This document shows, piece by piece, positions 29,232 to 34,903 of a DNA stretch of 34,903 nt. Source of the DNA: Catenulispora pinisilvae (GTDB lineage: Bacteria; Actinomycetota; Actinomycetes; Streptomycetales; Catenulisporaceae); contig NZ_JAAFZA010000102.1 of assembly GCF_015356865.1 (NCBI RefSeq), positions 1 through 34,903 of the forward strand, written 5' to 3'. The notes below the pieces were generated by a model that saw only the letters and a list, made by a program, of their open reading frames with translations, searched no databases and had not been told where the DNA came from. The position numbers and the translations under genes were made by a program. The number at the start of each line of letters is the position of its first letter. The stretch's first letter is position 1.

Positions 29232-30314
29232 TCAGCGCAGCATCTGGGCTTCCAACATCGCGACCTGCTCGGTCGGCACGACCGGGACCGCCGCCGGCTC
29301 GGTGGTCGTAACCACCGCGACCACGTCCCCGGCCCCGAACACCACCCGCCGCTCCTTGTGCCCGGGCTGTCCCGTCACGTCATCGAAGGTGCGCACCCCG
29401 ACGTTGAACGTGGCGTCACCGAACGACGACACCGTCACCACCGGCACGACGTACTCCTCCCGCCCCGTCTTCGCCAACGCCGCGTCGTTCACCATGTCCT
29501 GGACCGCGTAGGCGGCCTGGTGGTCGGGGAACTGAAGCAGCTCGACGACCGTGTGCTGGCCGTCGGGCATCGTCCAGCCCCGGCGCGCGACGTGACGGAG
29601 GCCGGCGTCGTAGAGGTGGTTGGAGACGTCGGCGTCGGTGAGGGAGGAACCGAAGTCCGCGACGGACTCCCAGTCATCCTCCTTGGGCACGGCGCCATCC
29701 GGCGCGGGCAGCAGGTACTGCCGCAGGTCGCCGTAGTGACTCTGCGCCTCATTGCTGTCGGCCCCCGGCGCCGGCTCGCCGACTGGCGGCGCGGGCCGGG
29801 CCAGGGCGGGGAAGGTGTAGCGGCCGTCGCTCGGCGTGGAGAGGAACGGAACGTCGGTGCGGCGGGGGAGCGTGACGGCGTAGGCGGTTCCGGCGCCGAT
29901 GGCACCGGCGAGTACGAGGACTGAGACGTAGCGGAGGACGAGGCGGGCGTGGCGGCGCTTCGGCTGCGGGGCTGACTCGGCGTGGAGTTGGGCGAAGAAG
30001 GCTGCCGGGTCTAGGTAGGTCTGGGCTGGCGCGGCGGCGGGGAAGGCCGGTATTTGCGCGCCCACACCTGCTTCGGTCTGGGCTGGCGCGGCAGCAGGGA
30101 AGGCCGGCATTTGTGCGCTCGCCTCACCGATTTCGGCTGCACCACTTGCGATCTGCTCTGTCTGCTCGGTCTGCGATTTCCCCCCTGTCCCCTCTGTCTG
30201 CTCGGCGGAGACATCCGCTGCATCGATTCTTGCTGCTTCAGCTATCTCGTCTATCTCATTGTCCGGCCTCGGTGGTTCCCCGAACGCCGCCGTCAGATCA
30301 TCCTGCGCGCTCAC
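29232..30314 (-). CDS. Exported single-pass protein, member 4 of a paralog cluster
   Basis: The protein has 360 residues. It starts at GTG 30314, which overlaps the preceding gene's TGA (GTGA), so translation is probably coupled. A long acidic, Gln/Ala/Pro-rich cytoplasmic part (1-120), with a duplicated AQMPAFPAAAPAQT-like segment (67-80 and 86-99), precedes one membrane helix at about 126-148. The outer domain carries HYGDLRQYLLPAPDG (192-206) and ARRGWTMPDGQHTVVELLQF, which align with the other three genes of the cluster. No known catalytic motif or cysteine pair is seen. Function unknown. It is the last gene before the bidirectional-looking hairpin at 29136. Confidence 0.85.
   Translation of the reverse strand: MSAQDDLTAAFGEPPRPDNEIDEIAEAARIDAADVSAEQTEGTGGKSQTEQTEQIASGAAEIGEASAQMPAFPAAAPAQTEAGVGAQIPAFPAAAPAQTYLDPAAFFAQLHAESAPQPKRRHARLVLRYVSVLVLAGAIGAGTAYAVTLPRRTDVPFLSTPSDGRYTFPALARPAPPVGEPAPGADSNEAQSHYGDLRQYLLPAPDGAVPKEDDWESVADFGSSLTDADVSNHLYDAGLRHVARRGWTMPDGQHTVVELLQFPDHQAAYAVQDMVNDAALAKTGREEYVVPVVTVSSFGDATFNVGVRTFDDVTGQPGHKERRVVFGAGDVVAVVTTTEPAAVPVVPTEQVAMLEAQMLR
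30018..30116 (-). repeat. In-frame duplication in the cytoplasmic part of paralog 4
   Basis: The 14-codon segment AQMPAFPAAAPAQT is repeated as AQIPAFPAAAPAQT after a five-codon spacer (EAGVG). The DNA copies are nearly identical, which suggests recent duplication. Confidence 0.85.
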
Positions 30315-31219
30315 GTCCCCAGCCCGCCTTTCAACGTGTCCAGCTGCCGTCCGAACAGGTCGGTCACGGCCTTCGTGTCCAGCGGCACCGTGCCCTCGGC
30401 GCGCACGATCGCGAACGTGTCGCCGACCGTCGCCAGGCACGTCATGCTGTCCAGCGGGTCGCCGACGTGGGTCACCGGCAGCACACACAGCGCGTCCGCG
30501 TGCCCCGGCACCTGCGGGCCGTTGCGGAAGGCGCGCGACTGCTTCACCACGCGCTCGAACTCGCCCGTGCTCTCCGCCGACTGCGCCGGGTCCAGGCGCA
30601 GGACGGTCACCGCCACGTCCAGGGTCCCGGCCTCGTTCACGTACGTCCGCACCGCGCCGTCGCTCATCCGCCCGGCGGCGATCGCGCCCTTCGCGCTGCT
30701 CATGTCGGAGGCGGGCAGCGTGCCGAACAGCAGCGACACCGTCGGGTCGGCCTGGTCCGGCGGGATCGTCGAGTCGTTGCCGAGCCCGCCTTCGTCCGGG
30801 CCCGGCTTGTAGCCGTCGGGGACGGGGAGCAGGAAGTCCTTCACGCTGCCGTAGTGCGTGCCGTCCGGTCGCACGCCCGAGGTCACGCTCGGGTGCGGCG
30901 TCACGGCCGGCGTCACAGACGGCGCGCCCGGGACGCTCGCGGTCGCAGAGTTCTTCGATGTGCCGGTAGCCGCCAGGATCCCGAAGCCCGCGCCCGTCCC
31001 GACCACCAGCGCCGATGCCAGCCACCCGGCGACGAACCACCCGTGGCGCCGCACCGGAGGCTGCTGTCCCGCCGGCGGCTCGAACCATTGCTCAGGCTGC
31101 TGCGCAGGTTGTTGTCCAGGCCACTGCCCAAATTGTTGTCCAGGCCACTGCGTAGGTTGTTGCTCAGGCCACTGCGTAGGTCGTTGCCACTCCCCGCCCT
31201 CAGGCACCTCCCCGCTCAC
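30311..31219 (-). CDS. Exported single-pass protein, member 3 of a paralog cluster
   Basis: The protein has 302 residues from GTG 31219, overlapping the upstream stop as GTGA. The cytoplasmic N-terminus is made of QWPGQQ-like repeats (residues 15-50). One membrane helix follows at about 61-85, then a Ser/Thr/Pro linker and an outer domain. HYGSVKDFLLPVPDG (122-136) and the stretch LDVAVTVLRLDPAQSA align with the sister genes. The two cysteines near the C-terminal third (ALCVLP and MTCLAT) may form a disulfide and are not shared by all paralogs. Function unknown. Confidence 0.85.
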   Translation of the reverse strand: MSGEVPEGGEWQRPTQWPEQQPTQWPGQQFGQWPGQQPAQQPEQWFEPPAGQQPPVRRHGWFVAGWLASALVVGTGAGFGILAATGTSKNSATASVPGAPSVTPAVTPHPSVTSGVRPDGTHYGSVKDFLLPVPDGYKPGPDEGGLGNDSTIPPDQADPTVSLLFGTLPASDMSSAKGAIAAGRMSDGAVRTYVNEAGTLDVAVTVLRLDPAQSAESTGEFERVVKQSRAFRNGPQVPGHADALCVLPVTHVGDPLDSMTCLATVGDTFAIVRAEGTVPLDTKAVTDLFGRQLDTLKGGLGT

Positions 31220-31887
31220 AGCAGATCCGCCTGACTCTTAGTGACCTGCATGACCTGGTCCTCCGACGGCGCACTCTTCGCCCGGCTCATGAACACCTGC
31301 GCCACCACATCCCCGTGCCGCACCAGCCCGTAAGCCATGTACTGCCCACTCCCGTCCGGCGAGTAGTACTGCCCCACATAGCCCGTCGCCGTCCCCTGCA
31401 CAGTCGGCGCGGTCGCGTCTTCGGGGAACCGGGTCATCGTGAAGTACGACGACGCCCCCTCGGTCGACCGGAACTGCACCAGGTCGACCTCGACGTCGGT
31501 CCCGTCCGTCAGCGTCCACGCGGTCCGGGCGGCACGCCGGAACGTGTACGAGTTCAGCTTCACCAACGCGTTCTGCGGCTTCCCGTAGTACTCGGCCAGG
31601 CTCTCGATGGTGAACCAGTCGCGGACCGCGAAGTCCGTGGTGTCCTTCGCCCCGGCCGGCGTCGCCAGCAGCAGGGCCCGCAGGTCGCCGTCGAGCTTCG
31701 CGCCGTCATCCGTCTTCGGGTCGTGCGGGTCGGCCAGGCCCGGTACGGCCGCGACCGCCAGCGTCCGCTGGATCGGCGGCAGCGGCGTGGCCGGCCGGGA
31801 GCGCTGGATCAGGAAGCCGCCGACGGCGCCGCCGGCCAGCCCGAGCACCACCGCCGAGGAGAACAACAATCCGGTGCGTCGCTTCAC
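31216..31887 (-). CDS. Exported single-pass protein, member 2 of a paralog cluster
   Basis: The protein has 223 residues from GTG 31887, which lies five bases after the upstream stop; GGGGAGCTGAGG inside the upstream gene's end is the ribosome site. It is the shortest member, with a signal-anchor at about residues 5-26 and almost no cytoplasmic part. The outer domain has DGDLRALLLATPAGAK (66-81) and TAWTLTDGTDVEVDLVQF, clear counterparts of the sister motifs, and ends in a helix. The open frame continues upstream through the previous gene, but that is another gene's reading frame. Function unknown. Confidence 0.82.
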   Translation of the reverse strand: MKRRTGLLFSSAVVLGLAGGAVGGFLIQRSRPATPLPPIQRTLAVAAVPGLADPHDPKTDDGAKLDGDLRALLLATPAGAKDTTDFAVRDWFTIESLAEYYGKPQNALVKLNSYTFRRAARTAWTLTDGTDVEVDLVQFRSTEGASSYFTMTRFPEDATAPTVQGTATGYVGQYYSPDGSGQYMAYGLVRHGDVVAQVFMSRAKSAPSEDQVMQVTKSQADLL

Positions 31888-31892
31888 ATGCC

Positions 31893-32765
31893 TCAGCTCC
31901 CCGTGTCCAGCCGGTCGATCTGCTTGCGCACCCGGTCGATCAGCACCGCGTGGTCCACCGGCGGCTGCCCGAAGACGTCGACCTCGAAGAACACGTCGCC
32001 CCGGAAGCCCACCGCGCGCAGCCGCGCCTCCCCGTACTTGGGGTCCAGCGGGATGTCGTAGGCCTTCTCGTCCGGGTAGCCGGGGATGCTGAACGCGGTC
32101 CCGGTCGGCAGCCCCTGGTCGCTGGCGGCCCACTCCCGGGCGACGTCGGCGGAGCCGAAGTGCAGCAGCCGGACGTCGACGTGGTACTTGGCGTCGCCGG
32201 TCTGGTAGCTGCGGCTCGCGCCGTCCTTGTAGCCGACCTGTTTCAGGATCTTGAGAACCTCTGAGCTGTTCGTGTAGAAGCCGGCCACGGTGTCGGCGGT
32301 CAGCGGGTCGCCGTCCGCGGGGCCGACCACCGATCCGTCGGATGGAACCGGCAGTAGGAAATAGCGGACGTCGCCGCTGTGTATGCCCTTCGCGACCTTG
32401 CCGGTCACCGTCGAGGACGGCGACGGGCTCGATGTCGTCCCAGTCGGCGTCGGCGACGATGATGGCGACGCCGACGAAGCGGACAAAGAAGAAGTCGGCG
32501 TCGGCGTGGACGTCGTCGCAGACGTCTGACCCGCCACCGAACCTGGCGCCGCCTTCGCGACAGCACCCTGAGACGAGTGGCCCCGCCCGACGGCCACGAC
32601 GGCCCCGGCGGTCCCACCCGCGATCACTAACCACCCGACAGTGAACGCCGCGATCGTCGCACGTCTACGACCCGCGCCCGGAATCCCCACCCCTGGCAAC
32701 GTCTGCACCCCTAAATCGACGAGAGGAGGATCTTCCCAGTCGTGAGGATGTTCGGAAAACCTCAT
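31893..32765 (-). CDS. Exported single-pass protein, member 1 of a paralog cluster
   Basis: The protein has 290 residues from ATG 32765 and is the first gene of the four-gene minus-strand unit. A short cytoplasmic part is followed by one membrane helix (about 36-60), a long Ser/Thr/Pro stalk (70-120) and the shared domain: HSGDVRYFLLPVPSDGS (129-145), then YHVDVRLLHFGSADVAREW, and a C-terminal basic helix. No clear Shine-Dalgarno precedes the ATG. TAATCT three bases upstream is too close for an ordinary leaderless -10. Function unknown; it resembles sensor or stalked surface proteins in layout only. Confidence 0.83.
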   Translation of the reverse strand: MRFSEHPHDWEDPPLVDLGVQTLPGVGIPGAGRRRATIAAFTVGWLVIAGGTAGAVVAVGRGHSSQGAVAKAAPGSVAGQTSATTSTPTPTSSLSASSASPSSSPTPTGTTSSPSPSSTVTGKVAKGIHSGDVRYFLLPVPSDGSVVGPADGDPLTADTVAGFYTNSSEVLKILKQVGYKDGASRSYQTGDAKYHVDVRLLHFGSADVAREWAASDQGLPTGTAFSIPGYPDEKAYDIPLDPKYGEARLRAVGFRGDVFFEVDVFGQPPVDHAVLIDRVRKQIDRLDTGS

Positions 32766-32942
32766 TTGAGATTACGGTTCGGCCACGATCGGCGGACGCA
32801 GGTCGGGCCGCTGCGGTCAGAGCCCGTTCCACCGATCGGCGGCGCCGCGTCCAGGCCCGGGACCCGCACCGGATTGCGGCCCGAGTGGCAGCAGGTCATG
32901 GTGGGGGATGCCCCGAAAGGTCACCCGGAAGGCGGTCCCGCG
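32766..32942. other. Divergent spacer between the paralog cluster and the alcohol dehydrogenase gene
   Basis: The 177 bases hold the divergent 5' regions. The plus frame is open through most of it, but its codons give no family similarity. GGAAGG near 32928 is a plausible ribosome site for ATG 32943. I see no strong promoter or operator. Confidence 0.35.
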
Positions 32943-33983
32943 ATGAAGGCCCTCCAGTACCCGGCGGTCGGCGCCGCCCCCGTGGTCCTCGACGTCCCGG
33001 ACCCCGAACCCGGCCCCGGCCAGGTACTGCTGAAGGTCACCGCGGCCGGCGTGTGCCACTCCGACATCGCGGTGATGAGCATGCCCGCCGCCGCGCTGCG
33101 CTTCCCGCTCCCGCTGACCCTCGGCCACGAGGGCGCCGGCACGGTCGCGGCGTTGGGCGACGGCGCGACCGGCTTCGCCGTCGGCGACAGCGTGGCCGTC
33201 TACGGGCCGTGGGGCTGCGGCATGTGCCACATGTGCGCACAGGGCAAGGAGAACTACTGCCTGCGCGCCGCCGAACTCCAGATCTTCCCGCCCGGCCTCG
33301 GCGCCCCCGGCGCGATCGCCCAGTACCTGCTCGTCGATTCGGTACGCCACCTCGTCCCGCTCGGCGACCTGGACCCGGTGCGCAACGTCCCGCTGACCGA
33401 CGCCGGCCTCACGCCGTACCACGCCATCAAGACCTCGCTGCCGAAACTGGTCGGCGGCAGCACCGCGGTGGTGATCGGCACCGGAGGCCTCGGCCACGTC
33501 GCGATCCAACTGCTGCGCGCCCTGAGCCCGTCCCGCGTCGTCGCCCTCGACGTGGCCCCGGACAAGCTGGAACTGGCCAGGGAGGTCGGCGCCCACGAGG
33601 CACTGATGTCGGACGAGAAGGCCGCGGCGACGGTGAAGGAACTGACCCGAGGCCGCGGCGCTGAGGCGGTCTTCGACTTCGTCGGCGCGCCCCCGACCGT
33701 CGCGCTCGCCTCGGCCTGCGCGGGTGTGGAGTCCGACGTGACCATCGTCGGCATCGGCGGGGGCAGCGCGCAGGTCGGCTTCGGCGTGACACCCTATGAT
33801 GCGGCGTTCCGGGCCCCGTACTGGGGCAGCAGGGCGGAACTGGTCGAGGTACTGGACCTGGCGCGTGACGGCGACATCTCGGTCCACGTCGAGACCTACA
33901 GCCTGGCCGAGGCGCCGAAGGCCTACGAACGGCTACACGCCGGCCAGGTCCGGGGCCGCGCGGTCATATTGCCCAACGACTGA
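32943..33983 (+). CDS. Zinc-dependent alcohol dehydrogenase (MDR family)
   Basis: The protein has 346 residues from ATG 32943, the usual start MKALQYPAVG. Catalytic zinc ligands are Cys38 in GVCHSD and the His62-Glu63 pair in GHEGAG. The structural zinc site has four cysteines, Cys92, Cys95, Cys98 and Cys106. The cofactor fold GTGGLGHVA is at 179-187, and Asp203 at the end of the second strand (VVALDVAPDK) indicates NAD+ rather than NADP+. It should oxidise a primary or secondary alcohol or reduce the aldehyde. The substrate is not predictable. The gene stands alone, and the next gene follows after a 16-base gap that holds its own -10 box. Confidence 0.92.
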   Translation: MKALQYPAVGAAPVVLDVPDPEPGPGQVLLKVTAAGVCHSDIAVMSMPAAALRFPLPLTLGHEGAGTVAALGDGATGFAVGDSVAVYGPWGCGMCHMCAQGKENYCLRAAELQIFPPGLGAPGAIAQYLLVDSVRHLVPLGDLDPVRNVPLTDAGLTPYHAIKTSLPKLVGGSTAVVIGTGGLGHVAIQLLRALSPSRVVALDVAPDKLELAREVGAHEALMSDEKAAATVKELTRGRGAEAVFDFVGAPPTVALASACAGVESDVTIVGIGGGSAQVGFGVTPYDAAFRAPYWGSRAELVEVLDLARDGDISVHVETYSLAEAPKAYERLHAGQVRGRAVILPND

Positions 33984-33987
33984 CGCT

Positions 33988-33993
33988 TATCCT
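33988..33993 (+). promoter_or_regulatory. -10 box for a leaderless peptidyl-tRNA hydrolase transcript
   Basis: TATCCT, six bases (GCTGGG), then GTG 34000. The box starts five bases after the dehydrogenase stop, so the gene can be transcribed on its own despite the 16-base gap. This is the fourth case of the same spacing in the window. Confidence 0.5.
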
Positions 33994-33999
33994 GCTGGG

Positions 34000-34797
34000 G
34001 TGAGTGGCTTGATCACGGACCCCGACCCCGGCGACCCCTTCGCCCCGCCGACCGCAACCGCGGCCTCGACCCCCGCCGTGCCCGCTGTCGCAGCGGCCAC
34101 CGAGTCCGAGGCGGCGGCACGCGACGCGAACCCGCAATACGTACTGCCGCTGGTGGTCCGCATCGAGCGCGCGACCCCACCGCAACGCACTGACGCACTG
34201 GAAACCGCGGCGCGCGCCGTACTCACCTTCCTCGCGGACCCGCGCGCCACCGACGGCGAGTGGGCCCCACTGGTCCACGCCTGGACCGACGGCCGAATCC
34301 GCAAGGTGGTACGCCGAGCCCGCGGCGCCGAATGGACCCGCGCCGAAGCCCTGCCCGGCATCACGGTCGCAGGCGACACCGCACAGGTCCGCGTCTACCC
34401 GCCGATCCCCCTCGACGGCTGGCCCAAAGACCTCGCACGCCTCCAAGTCTCCGGCACCGACCTCGACGACACCGAACCACCCCCACCACTAGACCCCGGC
34501 TCAACGCCGATCCTCTGGCTGAACCCCGACCTGGAGATGACCGCCGGCAAGTCGATGGCCCAAGTCGGCCACGCCGCCCAGATCGCCTGGTGGCGCCTCA
34601 CCGACACCCAGCGCAAGGACTGGGCCGCCGCCGCCTTCCCCCTCGCAGTGCGCGTCGCTCCCAAGGACGCATGGCCGGCGCTCGCCGACTCCGGACGCCC
34701 GCTGGTGCGCGACGCGGGCTTTACTGAGATCGCGCCTGGGTCGTGCACGGTGGTCGCGGATCTGCCGGTGCTTGGCGGCGGGCTTGCGGACGCTTGA
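34000..34797 (+). CDS. PTH2-family peptidyl-tRNA hydrolase
   Basis: The protein has 265 residues from GTG 34000. The C-terminal part (about 171-262) is a PTH2 domain: a short beta strand, LWLNPDLEMTAGKSMAQVGHAAQIA with the conserved Lys, Gln and His of the family, and the closing FTEIAPGSCTVVADLP. The N-terminal 165 residues (YVLPLVVRIERA, RIRKVVRRARG) form the extension I associate with actinobacterial PTH2-like proteins. The enzyme should hydrolyse peptidyl-tRNA, though this subgroup may have another tRNA-ester substrate. The last residues GGGLADA, after the normal domain end, overlap the GNAT remnant in another frame. Confidence 0.82.
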   Translation: MSGLITDPDPGDPFAPPTATAASTPAVPAVAAATESEAAARDANPQYVLPLVVRIERATPPQRTDALETAARAVLTFLADPRATDGEWAPLVHAWTDGRIRKVVRRARGAEWTRAEALPGITVAGDTAQVRVYPPIPLDGWPKDLARLQVSGTDLDDTEPPPPLDPGSTPILWLNPDLEMTAGKSMAQVGHAAQIAWWRLTDTQRKDWAAAAFPLAVRVAPKDAWPALADSGRPLVRDAGFTEIAPGSCTVVADLPVLGGGLADA

Positions 34798-34903
34798 GCC
34801 CGGCGTGGTCGAGGTGAAGCGGATGTACGTGGTGCCCGAGAGCCGCGGCCTGCGGATCGGCTCGCGGTTGCTGGACCGCCTGCTCGCCGAGGCCGAGGGC
34901 CTG
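34772..34903 (+). pseudogene. GNAT acetyltransferase remnant lacking its N-terminal half, cut by window end
   Basis: A frame different from the hydrolase reads AAGLRTLEPGVVEVKRMYVV, then PESRGLRIGSRLLDRLL, to the last base. This is the beta-4/alpha-3 core of a GNAT N-acetyltransferase. The first half of the domain (about 50-60 residues) is missing: upstream the frame is just the hydrolase gene in another phase. The acetyl-CoA loop, normally Arg-Gly-x-Gly-x-Gly, reads RGLRIG, with Arg in place of a key Gly. Both points suggest a decayed gene, but a short functional ORF starting at TTG 34772 or GTG 34805 cannot be excluded without the sequence to the right. Confidence 0.5.

Noticed and set aside
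29232-31088. A single 618-residue protein covering paralogs 3 and 4
   Set aside because: The upstream part of that open frame is out of phase with paralog 3, whose own frame has clear motif similarity. The GTG at 30314 starts the real gene.

Overview
This window is high-GC DNA with strong G/C bias at third codon positions, many GTG/TTG starts, GGAGG-type ribosome sites and several apparently leaderless genes. That points to an actinobacterium. The order cysteine desulfurase - mnmA - MetE-like - ligA - GGDEF/EAL - gatC - gatA - small ORF - gatB matches the conserved chromosomal block I know from Streptomyces. The extra genes suggest a relative outside that genus, perhaps Catenulispora-like (inference, not proven). 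There is no tRNA, rRNA, CRISPR array, IS element or prophage that I can see.

Layout: (1) 1-4618. At the left edge is the 5' part of a small helical, type VII secretion-like protein on the minus strand. Next come the electron-transfer flavoprotein genes etfB-etfA, which converge on and overlap a membrane-anchored Ser/Thr kinase with a long repetitive tail. (2) 4732-7222. An AlgI-like MBOAT membrane O-acyltransferase and a membrane-anchored SGNH/GDSL esterase form a two-gene unit, probably for O-acetylation of a cell-envelope polymer. (3) 7363-17809. Housekeeping genes: cysteine desulfurase and mnmA (tRNA 2-thiouridine), a secreted I36-like small protein, a ferredoxin reductase-like flavoprotein on the minus strand, a lipoprotein penicillin-binding protein, an unknown minus-strand gene, a short MetE-like methyltransferase and NAD-dependent DNA ligase. 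(4) 17973-25264. A membrane c-di-GMP enzyme (GGDEF+EAL), an unknown anchored protein, a 955-residue esterase-STAND(NB-ARC)-TPR protein followed by a 61-residue ORF, and a PhzF-like isomerase. (5) 25508-29078. gatC-gatA-small membrane protein-gatB, for tRNA-dependent amidation. (6) 29232-32765. Four overlapping or abutting minus-strand genes encode paralogous single-pass exported proteins of unknown function. (7) 32943-end. A zinc alcohol dehydrogenase, a PTH2-type peptidyl-tRNA hydrolase, and a GNAT fragment that looks 5'-truncated.

The best candidates for undescribed biology are the esterase-STAND-TPR protein, whose architecture resembles an NLR-like immune receptor; the four-gene paralog cluster; and a recurring pattern in which tandem repeats carrying a gene's own last codon and stop codon lie just after the gene (mnmA, the PBP, the GGDEF/EAL gene, the 61-aa ORF, phzF-like and gatB). 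The kinase is also odd: it has a Gly/Ala insert inside the N-lobe, a two-level tandem repeat in the juxtamembrane region, and a C-terminal tail encoded through the perfect terminator hairpin of the convergent etfA gene.
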